Numbered from the stretch's first letter, positions 1 to 9,234 are shown. The stretch: DNA of 64,000 bases from Propionispira raffinosivorans DSM 20765 (GCF_000381065.1 NZ_KB905842.1:1-64000), one strand, 5' to 3'. Program-made: numbers and translations. The notes: generated from the sequence alone by a model not told the origin.

Positions 1-980
1 TCTGGTAGGCTGTGATATCCAGCATAACCATCGGTATGCAAATATCCTTCGAACTCTTTTAAAAATTCAAGGGGTCGTTTTGCTTTTCGATCAGGCTGGT
101 ACTCAAAGAGGATGATAGGAAGCCCTGCAGTTCTACCGGTTCTATATAGCCACATATAGCTTTTGCTTTGCGCCGATTTACCCGGTTCTTTCAGTACTTG
201 CAACACCGTTTCATCGGCGTGAAGCACAGGCTGTACGCAAAGTATCTCTCGTAAGGTATTGTAAATTGGCTCTAGCCAATCTTCTGCACAACGAATAAAC
301 CAATTGGACATAGTTTGCCGTGAAAGGCGTATGCCCATACGGTTAAAGTCCTGCTCTTGACGATACAGTGGCAGGCCGTTTGCAAATTTCTGTGTCATAA
401 TATGTGCAACAGCCTCAGGCGAGGCAAAACTTTTTTTTATTATAGGTTTACCCATTGGTGCCTTAATGATCGGCACATTATCCCCATTACGCTCGCAATC
501 ACGGCAGGCATAAACATAATCGATATGCTCTACAATAATCGCCTTCGCCGGAATAATCTTAAGCTCACGACGGATCTCTTTGCCCATGATGTGCATTTCC
601 GTCCCGCATTCCGGACACTCCTGTTCATCTGCTGGTAAAAAATGTTCGATAATCTCTACAGGTAAGTCGTCAGGCAGTTTATCGTTGCTTTCCCGCATCT
701 TTTTACGATGATAATTCTGTACTTCACTCAATTCAGGTTCGGCTATTCTTTGATCTGTAGTTGCCTCTGCTTCATTAAATAAATTTAATGTATCGTATTT
801 ACTCTTTTCACTGGAAGAACCGAACTGCTTCTGTTTTGAAAGACGCATCTGTTCCATCAACCATTGTACTTGTTGGGCCAGTTCCTTGTTTTGCGCCTTT
901 AAAGCTTCATATTCATCACGCGGAATAGAAATCATTTCTTTAGTTGTTGTTGTTGTATTTGACTCCATAATATTTTCCAT
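1..980 (-). CDS. tnpC: IS66 transposase TnpC, 3' end cut by the window edge
   Basis: This is the DDE transposase of the IS66 element; the reading frame is open from about 980 down to the window edge. It can start at the ATG at 980 or the in-frame ATG at 968. The N-terminus has a coiled-coil (about residues 20-50) followed by KQKQFGSSSEKS, then a zinc-finger segment with CPECGTEM. Downstream are QKFANGLPLYRQEQ and NRMGIRLSRQTMSNW, which are typical of the family. LHADETVLQV carries the first catalytic Asp and YLHTDGYAGY the second. The final Glu and C-terminus lie outside the window. It follows tnpB with a 46-base gap. No frameshift is seen in the visible part. Confidence 0.93.
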   Translation of the reverse strand, partial: MENIMESNTTTTTKEMISIPRDEYEALKAQNKELAQQVQWLMEQMRLSKQKQFGSSSEKSKYDTLNLFNEAEATTDQRIAEPELSEVQNYHRKKMRESNDKLPDDLPVEIIEHFLPADEQECPECGTEMHIMGKEIRRELKIIPAKAIIVEHIDYVYACRDCERNGDNVPIIKAPMGKPIIKKSFASPEAVAHIMTQKFANGLPLYRQEQDFNRMGIRLSRQTMSNWFIRCAEDWLEPIYNTLREILCVQPVLHADETVLQVLKEPGKSAQSKSYMWLYRTGRTAGLPIILFEYQPDRKAKRPLEFLKEFEGYLHTDGYAGYHSLP

Positions 981-1026
981 AAAATAGATTATACTCTATT
1001 TTTCAGGACGAGGACACTTTATTTTG

Positions 1027-1383
1027 CTAAATAATTTGAATTTCATTAACTTTTTTATGTGCTTTCGGTTGATCTATACTTAGACCTTCCATTAACCATC
1101 TAAGTTGTTGTTGCGTAATGTTCCTAACGTCATCTTCACTTTTTGGCCATTGGAAACTTCCTTTTTCTAGACGTTTATACAAAAGTACAAAGCCGTCGCC
1201 TTCCCAAAAGAGGGCTTTAATTCGGTCTCTTCGCCGTCCACAAAAAAGAAACAGTGTATTAGAAAATGGATTTAGGTGAAAGCTTTGTTGTACGCAAGCC
1301 GCAAGACCGTCGATAGATTTTCGCATATCTGTATGACCACAGGCCACATAGATATGCTCTGCACGCGAAATATCGCCGATCAT
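1027..1383 (-). CDS. tnpB: IS66 accessory protein TnpB (IS66 Orf2-like)
   Basis: A 118-residue protein of the IS66 Orf2 family, needed for transposition of IS66-type elements though its exact biochemical role is unclear. The family signature is plain: HTDMRKSIDGLA near residue 17, then LFLFCGRRRDRIKALFWEGDGF around residues 43-65, and YKRLEKGSFQWP. Its ATG overlaps the stop of tnpA by four bases (ATGA), so the two are probably translationally coupled. Length is normal for the family and the frame is intact. Confidence 0.93.
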   Translation of the reverse strand: MIGDISRAEHIYVACGHTDMRKSIDGLAACVQQSFHLNPFSNTLFLFCGRRRDRIKALFWEGDGFVLLYKRLEKGSFQWPKSEDDVRNITQQQLRWLMEGLSIDQPKAHKKVNEIQII

Positions 1384-1748
1384 AATTGTCTAAGCGCGGC
1401 AAATACAGTTTCTACGGTTGCAGCATCAGCACCAGAATACACATTGACCTGCATAGTATCCCGATGAATACTAACGGCTATATTGCCAGCATTATTTTTA
1501 GGTAGGTTGATTTCAGCGAATACGGGGGTTTCGTCACACGGGAACGTAGTATGTATTGATTTTTGAACGTTTTCCAATTCTCGACATGTTTGAAGATATA
1601 CTTTTCGCTGCCAATAATAGTATCTTTTAATGTCGATGTCATTGTCAGCACACCATTTTTTTATGGTTTTGCCACTGCTGCGGCAAGTTTTTACAATATC
1701 GGTCCATTTTTGCAACCGAACTTCATGTGTCACGATTTGTACATCCAT
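1380..1748 (-). CDS. tnpA: IS66 accessory protein TnpA (helix-turn-helix)
   Basis: A 122-residue first gene of the IS66 element. The N-terminal half is a small helix-turn-helix (about residues 10-45) with SGKTIKKWCADNDIDIKRYYYW, a typical IS66 TnpA pattern that is thought to bind the element's ends. The C-terminal half is less conserved. It starts with ATG about 125 bases inside the terminal repeat and its stop overlaps the tnpB start. Nothing suggests damage, so the element may still be active. Confidence 0.88.
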   Translation of the reverse strand: MDVQIVTHEVRLQKWTDIVKTCRSSGKTIKKWCADNDIDIKRYYYWQRKVYLQTCRELENVQKSIHTTFPCDETPVFAEINLPKNNAGNIAVSIHRDTMQVNVYSGADAATVETVFAALRQL

Positions 1749-1860
1749 GATTAGACTCCCTTCGAGTTTTTTAGCCTCTAAAAGAATCTAAAAAGCTCTA
1801 ATTTAGATATCCTGAATGTATTTTCTCATGATGCACACTGATTGTACAGGTGATGGTTTA

Positions 1861-1872
1861 GTTGACGCTTAC
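1861..1872 (-). repeat. Terminal inverted repeat of the IS66 element
   Basis: Read on the minus strand the element begins GTAAGCGTCAAC, with the conserved IS66 terminus GTAAGCG. Host or older mobile-element DNA starts at 1873. Confidence 0.7.
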
Positions 1873-2024
1873 TTTATAAGGTAGAGTTTGGTATTCTTTA
1901 TTCTGAAAGAAAGAATTTTGTGGAGGTTGCCAAAATAATGGATTTGATTGTTTTAATTATATGAAGGCAGAAAATACATGAAGTATCAAAAGTGGATTTG
2001 ATTAAGAAAAAAAGGTTGGTATAT

Positions 2025-2183
2025 ATGGAAACAATAAAGAACGAACGTTTGCAGGAATCATATATTGGGCAGAAGATGGCAGAAAATTTAGCGATTGATT
2101 ATGATGAAAATCAACTTTTGGTAAAGAAGTTTTTTGCGAGTGGAAATCATCAAAGAAAGGAGGTTCTGCCAGATGTCAACTGA
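2025..2183 (+). CDS. Small protein upstream of the ArdC-like gene, unknown function
   Basis: A 52-residue protein from the ATG at 2025; an in-frame GTG at 1992 would add 11 residues. It is charged (METIKNERLQESYIGQKMAENL) and its stop overlaps the first 11 bases of the next gene, which suggests coupled translation. I do not recognise the family. Small partners of this kind often precede ArdC-like genes in mobile elements, but that is inference. The ribosome binding site (AAAGGTTGG) is weak. Confidence 0.4.
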   Translation: METIKNERLQESYIGQKMAENLAIDYDENQLLVKKFFASGNHQRKEVLPDVN

Positions 2184-4437
2184 AAAAGTTTTTGAAAGCC
2201 GGGATGTCATAAATAAGATTATTGTTGATAATTTGCGAGAATATGGCGATATTGAACCACCGGCGCTATACGGCAGACATTATAATAATGGGACGCGAAC
2301 GAAATATCAGTTTAGTGCGGCAAACTATTTGCGTATTGCTGCAGCACAACGTGAATATAGGTATCAGGATCTTCGATGGCTAAGTGAACAGGAAATTACA
2401 GATAAAAACTTTACTATAAAAGATAATGTAAAGCCTGTCGAAATTGAATATTGGGAAGGTATTGATGATGGGCAAAATTATGAAGGAAATCTTCGGAAGT
2501 TCTATAATGCAGCAGATATTGTGGAAATGGATGGAACGGAAAAAATTGTTCATGGAAATGAAGAGGCAGATGTGGAATATGCCTTGGATCTTTTGCATGC
2601 AAATGGAATAGATATGGATGGAAACGGCAATTCGAATGATCAGTTTTTTTCAACTGTCAAAGAGTATGCGTCAAAAAATGGTGCTGATGAATTTGCTGCG
2701 TCGTTAACATCTCAATTGTTTTTGAAAACAAGTTATCTTAGTTATGATTACGTACAACATCCACTTTATACAGAAGAGAAAATTAACAAGCTTGCAGAAA
2801 ATCCGAAGATTTTATTTCATGCGATGAAAAAAGCGCAGGAATTAGTCAGAACTATGCAGATGGAGGAAGGTAAAGAACTAAAAAGCATGGCAGATAAAAT
2901 TCGGAAGGAGTGGAATCAACCGTTTAGAGATTTATCGGTTGACTTCTTTTGGAGTGAACGTTGTCTAAAAGATTTGCAGGGTAAAGAGTATCAAGAAGGG
3001 CAACATCTTCAAGGGGAAACAGCCTATCAATTTTTGGTACAGCTCAATGCAGCGGATAAAGAGCAGTTCGATAACAAGTTGCAGGGATTTGGCAACTATG
3101 ATAAAACGAAATTTGCTGTTCGGTATGGAACATATGATCATGGTGAGATGCGTATAGATCTTGGCGATTTAGAATTGTGTAACAAAACTTCAATAACGAA
3201 TGCCCTGTTGGTGCGTTTCAATGAATATCGAAATTATTTAATGACGGATACGCAGGCGATGGATGCCCATATCGGTTTTCAAAAATCTAAGGGCATGGAA
3301 ATTAGTAGAGAAAAAGTTCTTGCAGCGTGCGAACGGGAAAATGCACTTTGTGAGCGGGTGATGCAGCGGTTTGCCGAGGAAGAAAAGATATATTTGAGAA
3401 AACACCCAGAATTGAAGAAGATCAATGAACGGACAGCCGATGTTTTTTTGTATTATTGTACAGAAAATAATTTTAGTAAAGTGCCAAATGATATAGTATT
3501 GGAAGTTCATAAGGCTGATGAATATGATGACCTTGTCTTTGCTCATTGCGATTCTGTGCAGGCGGCAACTCCCGTAATAAGAAAATTTAATAAACCAGAG
3601 CAAAATGCTATTGTTTTTGAATCTGCAGTGCCAAATGATACGATAAAAGGGGAATTTCTTGTAAAAGTAGCATTTACTAAAGAGCACCAAGTAGCTATGA
3701 AGAATTTAGAGAAATTAACGATAAAATTTAAAAACTACGGTATGGTTATGGAGCCTCTTGAAACGCCTGTTGTTGAGGAATTTAAGGGAGCGCAGGCTAT
3801 ACAGCATTTTATTTATGAAAAAAACGATGAGGCTGATGCTGTGCGTAGTATGAATTATGAACAAAAGATCATACGCCAACCTCGTAAACAAATGATTTTT
3901 TCTTATGGCGATAAAGAATTTTATAAATTGAAGTACGAAATTGGTAGTGGAGTGCTCAATCAAAATATTCCCTCGGGATTGCCTTTATATAATGAAGAAA
4001 AAGATATAATAAATAAAGAATTGCAGCAGGCCGTTTATACGCAAATGAAATATCAAGGGATTTGTCAGGGAAATGGTATTCGTGATTTGAATCAAAGAAA
4101 TACAGTAAAGCTGCCAGAAATTGAAGTTGTACGAGCTAAGGTAATGGAAAATAAGCCGGATGTAAGGGATAACAATAGTAAGCAATTTGCGTATTATGCT
4201 GAATTGGCTACTTTGGATTTTAAGACGGATACACCGGTTAAGGTTATGGAAGCTGTTCTGCAGGAAATGCAGCAGGATGACCTGAGTCGGCAAAAAATAA
4301 GTAATATTGTTAAGACGAGTAAAAACTTCGATTTATCGCTGTTGGAGAATAAAGAAAACGTGCCAATACCGAAAAAACGGAATTTGCAGGTGAAAATGAG
4401 AAAGCCGGATAGGCAGGAGCGTGGGATGAGTAGATAG
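2173..4437 (+). CDS. ArdC-like ssDNA-binding domain protein of a mobile element
   Basis: A large, 754-residue, soluble and charged protein. The first ~120 residues resemble the ArdC N-terminal single-strand DNA-binding domain: NYLRIAAAQREYRYQDLRW, then WLSEQEITDKNFTIKDNVKP and FYNAADIVEMD, matching the family pattern of a 'ground' stretch, a WLT-type motif and a final FN-x-x-D motif. No zincin HExxH motif was noticed, so it is not a complete ArdC antirestriction protein. The remaining ~600 residues are unrecognised. ATG 2173 is chosen because AAAGGAGG sits nine bases upstream; an earlier in-frame start at 2134 lacks such a site. Proteins like this are carried by conjugative elements, where they are thought to protect or handle incoming single-stranded DNA. 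Confidence 0.55.
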   Translation: MSTEKVFESRDVINKIIVDNLREYGDIEPPALYGRHYNNGTRTKYQFSAANYLRIAAAQREYRYQDLRWLSEQEITDKNFTIKDNVKPVEIEYWEGIDDGQNYEGNLRKFYNAADIVEMDGTEKIVHGNEEADVEYALDLLHANGIDMDGNGNSNDQFFSTVKEYASKNGADEFAASLTSQLFLKTSYLSYDYVQHPLYTEEKINKLAENPKILFHAMKKAQELVRTMQMEEGKELKSMADKIRKEWNQPFRDLSVDFFWSERCLKDLQGKEYQEGQHLQGETAYQFLVQLNAADKEQFDNKLQGFGNYDKTKFAVRYGTYDHGEMRIDLGDLELCNKTSITNALLVRFNEYRNYLMTDTQAMDAHIGFQKSKGMEISREKVLAACERENALCERVMQRFAEEEKIYLRKHPELKKINERTADVFLYYCTENNFSKVPNDIVLEVHKADEYDDLVFAHCDSVQAATPVIRKFNKPEQNAIVFESAVPNDTIKGEFLVKVAFTKEHQVAMKNLEKLTIKFKNYGMVMEPLETPVVEEFKGAQAIQHFIYEKNDEADAVRSMNYEQKIIRQPRKQMIFSYGDKEFYKLKYEIGSGVLNQNIPSGLPLYNEEKDIINKELQQAVYTQMKYQGICQGNGIRDLNQRNTVKLPEIEVVRAKVMENKPDVRDNNSKQFAYYAELATLDFKTDTPVKVMEAVLQEMQQDDLSRQKISNIVKTSKNFDLSLLENKENVPIPKKRNLQVKMRKPDRQERGMSR

Positions 4438-4455
4438 GGATTCAGTGGGAGGCAG

Positions 4456-4647
4456 ATGGTCCGTATGGAAGATGAAATAAAACGTGCAAAAGAATTAGAA
4501 CGGTATGCAATACTTATCAGTATGCTAAATTTTCTCTATGATAAAGAATGTATGAGTAAAGATGAGCGAATTACCGAAATCGAGTACAATGAGATTCGTA
4601 AAAAAATGAAGAATGATTATCATATAATATCTGATGTATATCCTTGA
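4456..4647 (+). CDS. SHOCT-like small protein of the recombinase cluster
   Basis: A 63-residue protein with the pattern KELERYAILISMLNFLYD followed by an acidic turn and ITEIEYNEIRKKMKNDYH. This resembles the short SHOCT-like proteins that commonly sit next to large serine recombinases in clostridial mobile elements ('reduced helix, then hold for an EEF/EYN-I-x-x-K' motif). Their role is unknown. A second in-frame ATG at 4465 has better spacing from GGGAGG (4448-4452) and may be the real start. It lies directly upstream of the recombinase remnant. Confidence 0.6.
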   Translation: MVRMEDEIKRAKELERYAILISMLNFLYDKECMSKDERITEIEYNEIRKKMKNDYHIISDVYP

Positions 4648-4715
4648 AATTCAACAAAAAATAACATATAATAATAATCATAGTATTTCGTAGATATATT
4701 AATGAAGCGCATGTT

Positions 4716-4940
4716 ATGCCAGATGTTAAAATCATAAAAGGAAAGCGTGTATACAACGCGAGTGAAAACAGTGCTTTTCAAGAAATAATTAGAGTTGCTG
4801 CTTACTGTAGAGTTACTACGGATGATGAAGAACCGTTAGATAGCTACAACTCTCAGGTGAGACATTATACAGATTTGATTAAAGCGAAGTCGGAATGGGA
4901 TATTGTTGAGGTTTATGAACCTATTGGGTTTAGGCGATAG
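4716..4940 (+). pseudogene. Serine recombinase, N-terminal remnant with the catalytic Ser changed to Thr
   Basis: The first ~67 codons are nearly identical to the intact recombinase at 7104: both begin MPDVKIIKGKR and share YNASENS, RVAAYCRV and DSYNSQVR. Similarity stops after VEVY, and seven unrelated residues lead to a stop. The active-site serine (YCRVST in the intact gene, residue 34) is Thr here (YCRVTT), so even the remaining domain is dead. About 45 bases upstream of both copies also match, which means the two genes once shared their 5' regions. The differences are scattered, so the duplication is not recent. Confidence 0.85.
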
Positions 4941-4985
4941 AAAAATCAGGGATAGTAAAACTTTTTATGAAGGTAGGCTGAGGTA

Positions 4986-6941
4986 ATGGACAGAGATAAT
5001 ATCAAGCAGCGATGTACAACCTATATTGATGAATGGGAAACAAATCCTGATTATGCATTGATGTTGATAGGAAATTGGGGATGTGGCAAGACATTTTTGA
5101 GTAAGGAGATTATAAGGGAACGAAACGCGGCTGCCGAGATAAACCTTGCTTGGTATGTCAGTGCTTTTGGCATTAAGACAGCAGATGATCTAAATGATAA
5201 GCTTTTTGAGGCGGCTCATCCTTTGTTGGGAGACTCAAAGAATAAAAAATGGTTGTCTGTGGGGTATGGTATCCTAAAAAGTGCCGCTAAGTATAAGTTT
5301 AACGTCGATGTCAACAATGTTATTGATCCTATCAGTAAGATGCTTACTGATAAAGATGAAAACCCAAAGGGTTGTCAAGTTTTGTTTGTTGATGATATTG
5401 AGCGTACAGATATGGATATTAAAGAATTATTTGGTTATTTTTTCCCTATTATAGAAGGTGGAACAAGAGTTATCTTCATTGCGAATGAGAAAGAAATTAA
5501 AGATGTTGTTTATGATCAGATGAAAGAAAAAATGATTGGTGAGACTTATAGCGTAGAGCCGGAATATGAGAAGAGCATCGAAGTGTTTTGGAATGAGGAA
5601 CGATTTAGAGAGCTAATTGACACGGGAGCAAGCAAGCAATATTTTACTCAGATTGTAAAGAAATTGGGCGTGGAAAACTTACGTATTCTTCGGCAGACTA
5701 TTCACCAATGGAAGTTGTTTTTTTATCAGTTACCGGCAATATATGAGCAGGACAAGGAATACCTCCGGGAAATTTTCGAAGCATATGTTGTTCTCATGGT
5801 TAGTTGCAAGCTCGGTATCATTAAAACGAGAAAAAATCCTATTTTTGAAAATAACGGAGAAGATTCCAATGGAAAAGCGGCAGGAAATAATACGTTAAGA
5901 AAAAAAGAGGTGATAGATGATAACATTGTTAAGCAGTTTCAAGTAGTTTGGGATCAGTACAAGAGAGATAAAAAACCATTGCAGGAAACTATAAATCAGG
6001 TAGATAAAGCACAGAGTTTCCTTCAGAATCAGATTGTATATCGTTTACGTTGCGCTGAACTTTGGCCTCAGATTTTACTTGAAGGAAATAATGACAAGGA
6101 GTGGCTGATGCAGAATCTTCAAGTGGATTATCAGAACCATAAAGAGCGAGTAGAGCGGCTGAAACTGGCAGACAGAAACATTGAGAAACTGAAAGATTTA
6201 GTGTTCCAGAGAAATGATCAATCAGTGTTAAATATTGAGGATTTATTTACTTCCCTTGTGCAGGATTTTGAACAAGGGAAATATACAAGATTTGACGAGA
6301 TTATGTTGTATATTCAGATATATTGTGCTTTGTTAGCTGAACAGATATTGCCACGGCAATATAGCTTTGATAAATTAGGGGAACAGTTGAAGTCTTTTTT
6401 GGAAAAATTCAAAGATAAATTTTCTGGACTACCAGATTTTGAACGCGTATCGGAAGAAAAACTCTTTCAGGTTGGTAACGAAAATGTACAGGACTTGATC
6501 CGTAAAATTTTCCAAGCTGCTAGGGAAGTGACTGTGGGACTCGAGGATAAGGTGTTCCATGATAAGAATACGTTTTTGGAGTATATTAACAATGTTGGAA
6601 ATGGGCTTAATAGTTATCTGAATGTTCCTTTTTTGCAGCAACTGAATATTGATGAGATGTTCGATTGGCTTGGAGATGATATTGTGGCGCATGAACAGCT
6701 CTTGCGCTTTCTTGAGTATCGTTACCGGAAGGAGGTCTCTAACTCTACTTTGCAAAGAAATGATTATGATGACTTCGAGTCGGTAAAAAAATTGCATAAG
6801 AAATATGTCCAGCGTTGCGAAGAATTAAATCATAAATATCGCTTGGATTTTCGAAATTATCGTTTGTTGGAAGAAAAATATGAAAAGCTTCTTGGTTATA
6901 TGAAACCTATTATAGATGAAAGTATTAATCCCACAATGTGA
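4986..6941 (+). CDS. KAP-family P-loop NTPase, possible defence cargo
   Basis: A 651-residue protein with a KAP-type nucleotide-binding domain. Walker A is GNWGCGKT at residues 29-36. Walker B is VLFVDDIER at 132-140, followed by a sensor-like strand VIFIANEKE at 162-170. The VDDIER form, with Asp-Asp-x-x-Arg, is characteristic of KAP NTPases. The C-terminal two thirds are helical and charged with no domain I recognise, and there are no membrane segments. KAP NTPases include the phage-exclusion protein PifA, and many occur as single-gene defence candidates. It sits between a dead and a live copy of a serine recombinase and next to toxin genes, which fits cargo on a mobile element. A defence role is inference. 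Confidence 0.8.
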   Translation: MDRDNIKQRCTTYIDEWETNPDYALMLIGNWGCGKTFLSKEIIRERNAAAEINLAWYVSAFGIKTADDLNDKLFEAAHPLLGDSKNKKWLSVGYGILKSAAKYKFNVDVNNVIDPISKMLTDKDENPKGCQVLFVDDIERTDMDIKELFGYFFPIIEGGTRVIFIANEKEIKDVVYDQMKEKMIGETYSVEPEYEKSIEVFWNEERFRELIDTGASKQYFTQIVKKLGVENLRILRQTIHQWKLFFYQLPAIYEQDKEYLREIFEAYVVLMVSCKLGIIKTRKNPIFENNGEDSNGKAAGNNTLRKKEVIDDNIVKQFQVVWDQYKRDKKPLQETINQVDKAQSFLQNQIVYRLRCAELWPQILLEGNNDKEWLMQNLQVDYQNHKERVERLKLADRNIEKLKDLVFQRNDQSVLNIEDLFTSLVQDFEQGKYTRFDEIMLYIQIYCALLAEQILPRQYSFDKLGEQLKSFLEKFKDKFSGLPDFERVSEEKLFQVGNENVQDLIRKIFQAAREVTVGLEDKVFHDKNTFLEYINNVGNGLNSYLNVPFLQQLNIDEMFDWLGDDIVAHEQLLRFLEYRYRKEVSNSTLQRNDYDDFESVKKLHKKYVQRCEELNHKYRLDFRNYRLLEEKYEKLLGYMKPIIDESINPTM

Positions 6942-7103
6942 TGGAGAAAAGCGAGTAAGCAGAAATATTGCAACGGAGTGAACTAAAAAACTCCTGTGAG
7001 TTAGCATGATAATGGTATTGCAAGTCAATATTAGAAAATATAGGAGGTTCAAATATATAATAAAATCATAGTGACTCGTAGGCAAGTTAATGGGGTGTAT
7101 ACT

Positions 7104-8948
7104 ATGCCAGATGTTAAAATTATAAAAGGAAAGCGTGGATATAACGCGAGTGAAAACAGTGTTTTTCAAGAAAGAACTAGAGTTGCTGCTTATTGTAGAG
7201 TTAGTACGGATGATGAAGAACAGTTAGATAGTTATAACTCTCAGGTGAGATATTATACAGATTTGATTAAATCGAAGCCGGAATGGGATTTTGTTGAGGT
7301 TTATGCAGATGAAGCTATAACCGGTACGATGATAGATAAACGTGATAATTTTAAAAAGATGATCAATGATGCAATCAGTGGGAAATTGGATGTTATTCTT
7401 ACAAAATCTATTTCACGTTTTGCGCGTAATACATTAGATGTTCTGAAATATGTTCGATTGCTAAGAGAACATAGGGTAGCTATTCGCTTTGAAGAAGAGA
7501 AAATTGATACTTCAACTATGGATGGAGAGCTGTTATTATCTGTGCTTAGTGCTGTATATCAGCAAGAAGTTGAGAATATATCGGCCAATGTAAAAAAAGG
7601 GTTGCGTATGAAAATGCAACGGGGAGAATTAGTTGGTTTCCAAGGGTGTTTAGGATATGATTATTATACTGACACAAAAGAAATCGCAGTTAATGAAGAA
7701 GAAGCAAAGATTGTTCGATTTATTTTTAAGCAATATTTGAAGGGCTATGGCTGTACTTCAATAGCTAGGCAATTGGAAGAAAAAGGAATAAAAACAAAGC
7801 AAGGTAGTAGTCGATGGACAAATGGGGGAATCATGGGGATTCTCAAAAATGAAAAATATAAGGGTGATCTATTATTAGGGAAAACTTATACCGTGAATCC
7901 TATTTCGAAAAAAAGATTGAGGAATTTTGGTGAAGAGGATCGTTTTTTTATTCATCAGCACCATGAACCTATTATTACTGCTATAGAATATGAAAAAGCT
8001 CAAGAAATTCGTACAAATCGCAATAGAGGAAAAATTGGTGGAGCATTTTCTCCGGGGGTTCATGTCAGAGTGAGTCAACGATTTACTTTTAGTTGTATGC
8101 TAGAATGTGGCTATTGTGGTAAAGTACTTGCTAGGCGTATTTGGCATAGTACTACTCAACATAAAAAAATCATGTGGCATTGTGTTTCTGCAACTAAAAA
8201 TGGCAAGAAAGTTTGTCCACATAGTAAAGCAATTGCAGAAGAAGCTATAGGAAATGCATTTGTTCAAAGTTTTCAAATGACAATTCAACGAAATAAAGGA
8301 ACAGTTGATGAACTACTTGATCGTTTGAAAGAAAGCATAGAAAAAAATGCTCAGGTTGATACGACTGGAGAGTTACAAAGAAAAATCAATCGGTTAAATA
8401 GTAAAATTAACAAGTTATTAGATTTAAGGCTAGACGGTGGGATTGAGAAAGAAATTTATGAAGAAAAATACAAATCGCTTTCTCGTGAATTAGAAAAGTT
8501 AAAAGCTGAAAATGAAAAAGTGGATTTGCAATCGAGTCGACAAAAAGATGTGCAAAAACGATTAGATATATTTCGAAGTGTATTGAAATCAAATGTCGGT
8601 ATGAAAAAATTTGATCCGGATGTATTTAATAGCATTGTAGAAAAAGTTATCGTTGGTGGATTCGATGAAGATGGCGAATCAGATCCTGATAAATTGATCT
8701 TCATTTATAGAACGAATGTAACCGATGAACGAAGTGCTGATGATTTTAAACCACCACGTAGGTCAAGGAGGAAAACGAATAATAATTTAACTGAAAAAAA
8801 TGGTTCTATAATATCGACGCCTGATACTGGCTATGTAGAAATGGAACCGCTTGCTACTTCTAAAGATTGTCTATCAAGTTCATCCGAGTTAACGGAAACC
8901 GCTTCTATTGAGGATGACCGGCACATGTGGAAAGTGTTACCCTGTTAG
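7104..8948 (+). CDS. Large serine site-specific recombinase (integrase)
   Basis: A 614-residue large serine recombinase that would integrate or excise a mobile element by cutting att sites through a Ser-DNA link. The resolvase domain covers about residues 25-170 with catalytic Ser34 in YCRVSTDDEE and ARNTLDVLK further on. A recombinase domain follows (GCTSIARQLEEKGIKT, then WTNGGIMGILKNEKYKGD). A zinc ribbon starts near residue 330 (ECGYCGK, later CPHS), and a coiled-coil region lies around residues 420-480. The last ~70 residues are unusual, Ser/Thr-rich and low in structure. ATG 7104 is chosen because the remnant at 4716 begins with the same residues; the in-frame GTG at 7071 is not supported. 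Likely partner att sites were not identified. Confidence 0.93.
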   Translation: MPDVKIIKGKRGYNASENSVFQERTRVAAYCRVSTDDEEQLDSYNSQVRYYTDLIKSKPEWDFVEVYADEAITGTMIDKRDNFKKMINDAISGKLDVILTKSISRFARNTLDVLKYVRLLREHRVAIRFEEEKIDTSTMDGELLLSVLSAVYQQEVENISANVKKGLRMKMQRGELVGFQGCLGYDYYTDTKEIAVNEEEAKIVRFIFKQYLKGYGCTSIARQLEEKGIKTKQGSSRWTNGGIMGILKNEKYKGDLLLGKTYTVNPISKKRLRNFGEEDRFFIHQHHEPIITAIEYEKAQEIRTNRNRGKIGGAFSPGVHVRVSQRFTFSCMLECGYCGKVLARRIWHSTTQHKKIMWHCVSATKNGKKVCPHSKAIAEEAIGNAFVQSFQMTIQRNKGTVDELLDRLKESIEKNAQVDTTGELQRKINRLNSKINKLLDLRLDGGIEKEIYEEKYKSLSRELEKLKAENEKVDLQSSRQKDVQKRLDIFRSVLKSNVGMKKFDPDVFNSIVEKVIVGGFDEDGESDPDKLIFIYRTNVTDERSADDFKPPRRSRRKTNNNLTEKNGSIISTPDTGYVEMEPLATSKDCLSSSSELTETASIEDDRHMWKVLPC

Positions 8949-9041
8949 TCCGCAAATAATAAGGGATTGTTGATGTTGATTAGCTGGAAAATCATCCAGC
9001 TGCCAACATATTCCAACGGTAAATTAGTCTAAAATATATAA

Positions 9042-9085
9042 GCAGCTAATGCAGTACAGAAATGTATGGCATTGGCTGCTTTTTT
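9042..9085 (+). terminator. Rho-independent terminator
   Basis: AGCAGCTAATGC pairs with GCATTGGCTGCT (one G-T pair) around a 15-base loop, followed by a T run. It would end transcription from the recombinase gene. It also forms the left end of a 33-base sequence repeated at 9492. Confidence 0.75.
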
Positions 9086-9106
9086 CGGTTATTCTAACAT
9101 TTTACA
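9074..9106 (+). repeat. Direct repeat flanking the type I toxin locus, copy 1
   Basis: GGCTGCTTTTTTCGGTTAT plus CTAA-ATTTTACA recurs at 9492-9524 with two differences. The two copies bracket the toxin and its antisense RNA. Confidence 0.8.
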
Positions 9107-9199
9107 AAGGACTTTTAAAAAAGATAGTGAACGCAGTTGAAATAAAGGTTGAAGTTCTTTACCAAGAAAAACTTGACACATACTAGCGAGTGATATCCA

Positions 9200-9228
9200 T
9201 TGATAATTTATCAAGATTTTGTTATAAT
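9200..9228 (+). promoter_or_regulatory. Sigma-A promoter of the antisense RNA
   Basis: TTGATA at 9200-9205, a 17-base spacer, and TATAAT at 9223-9228. It points toward the 3' end of the holin-like toxin gene, with a terminator about 90 bases downstream and no ORF between. Confidence 0.8.
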
Positions 9229-9234
9229 ATAAAA

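Larger units (their letters stand above)
1..1872 (-). mobile_element. IS66-family insertion sequence, partial (continues past the left window edge)
   Basis: Three minus-strand genes in the order tnpA-tnpB-tnpC form the standard IS66 layout. The element's terminal inverted repeat is visible at 1861-1872; read from outside it begins GTAAGCGTCAAC, and GTAAGCG is the usual IS66 terminus. The eight bases just outside (1873-1880) would be the target duplication, but the other end is not in the window, so this cannot be confirmed. Confidence 0.9.

Noticed and set aside
357..638. Plus-strand open frame of 93 codons
   Set aside because: Lies entirely opposite the IS66 tnpC frame, which shows family motifs; no ribosome binding site.
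3238..3690. Minus-strand open frame of 150 codons
   Set aside because: Antisense shadow of the ArdC-like gene; composition rich in Phe/Ile/Lys typical of AT-rich antisense.
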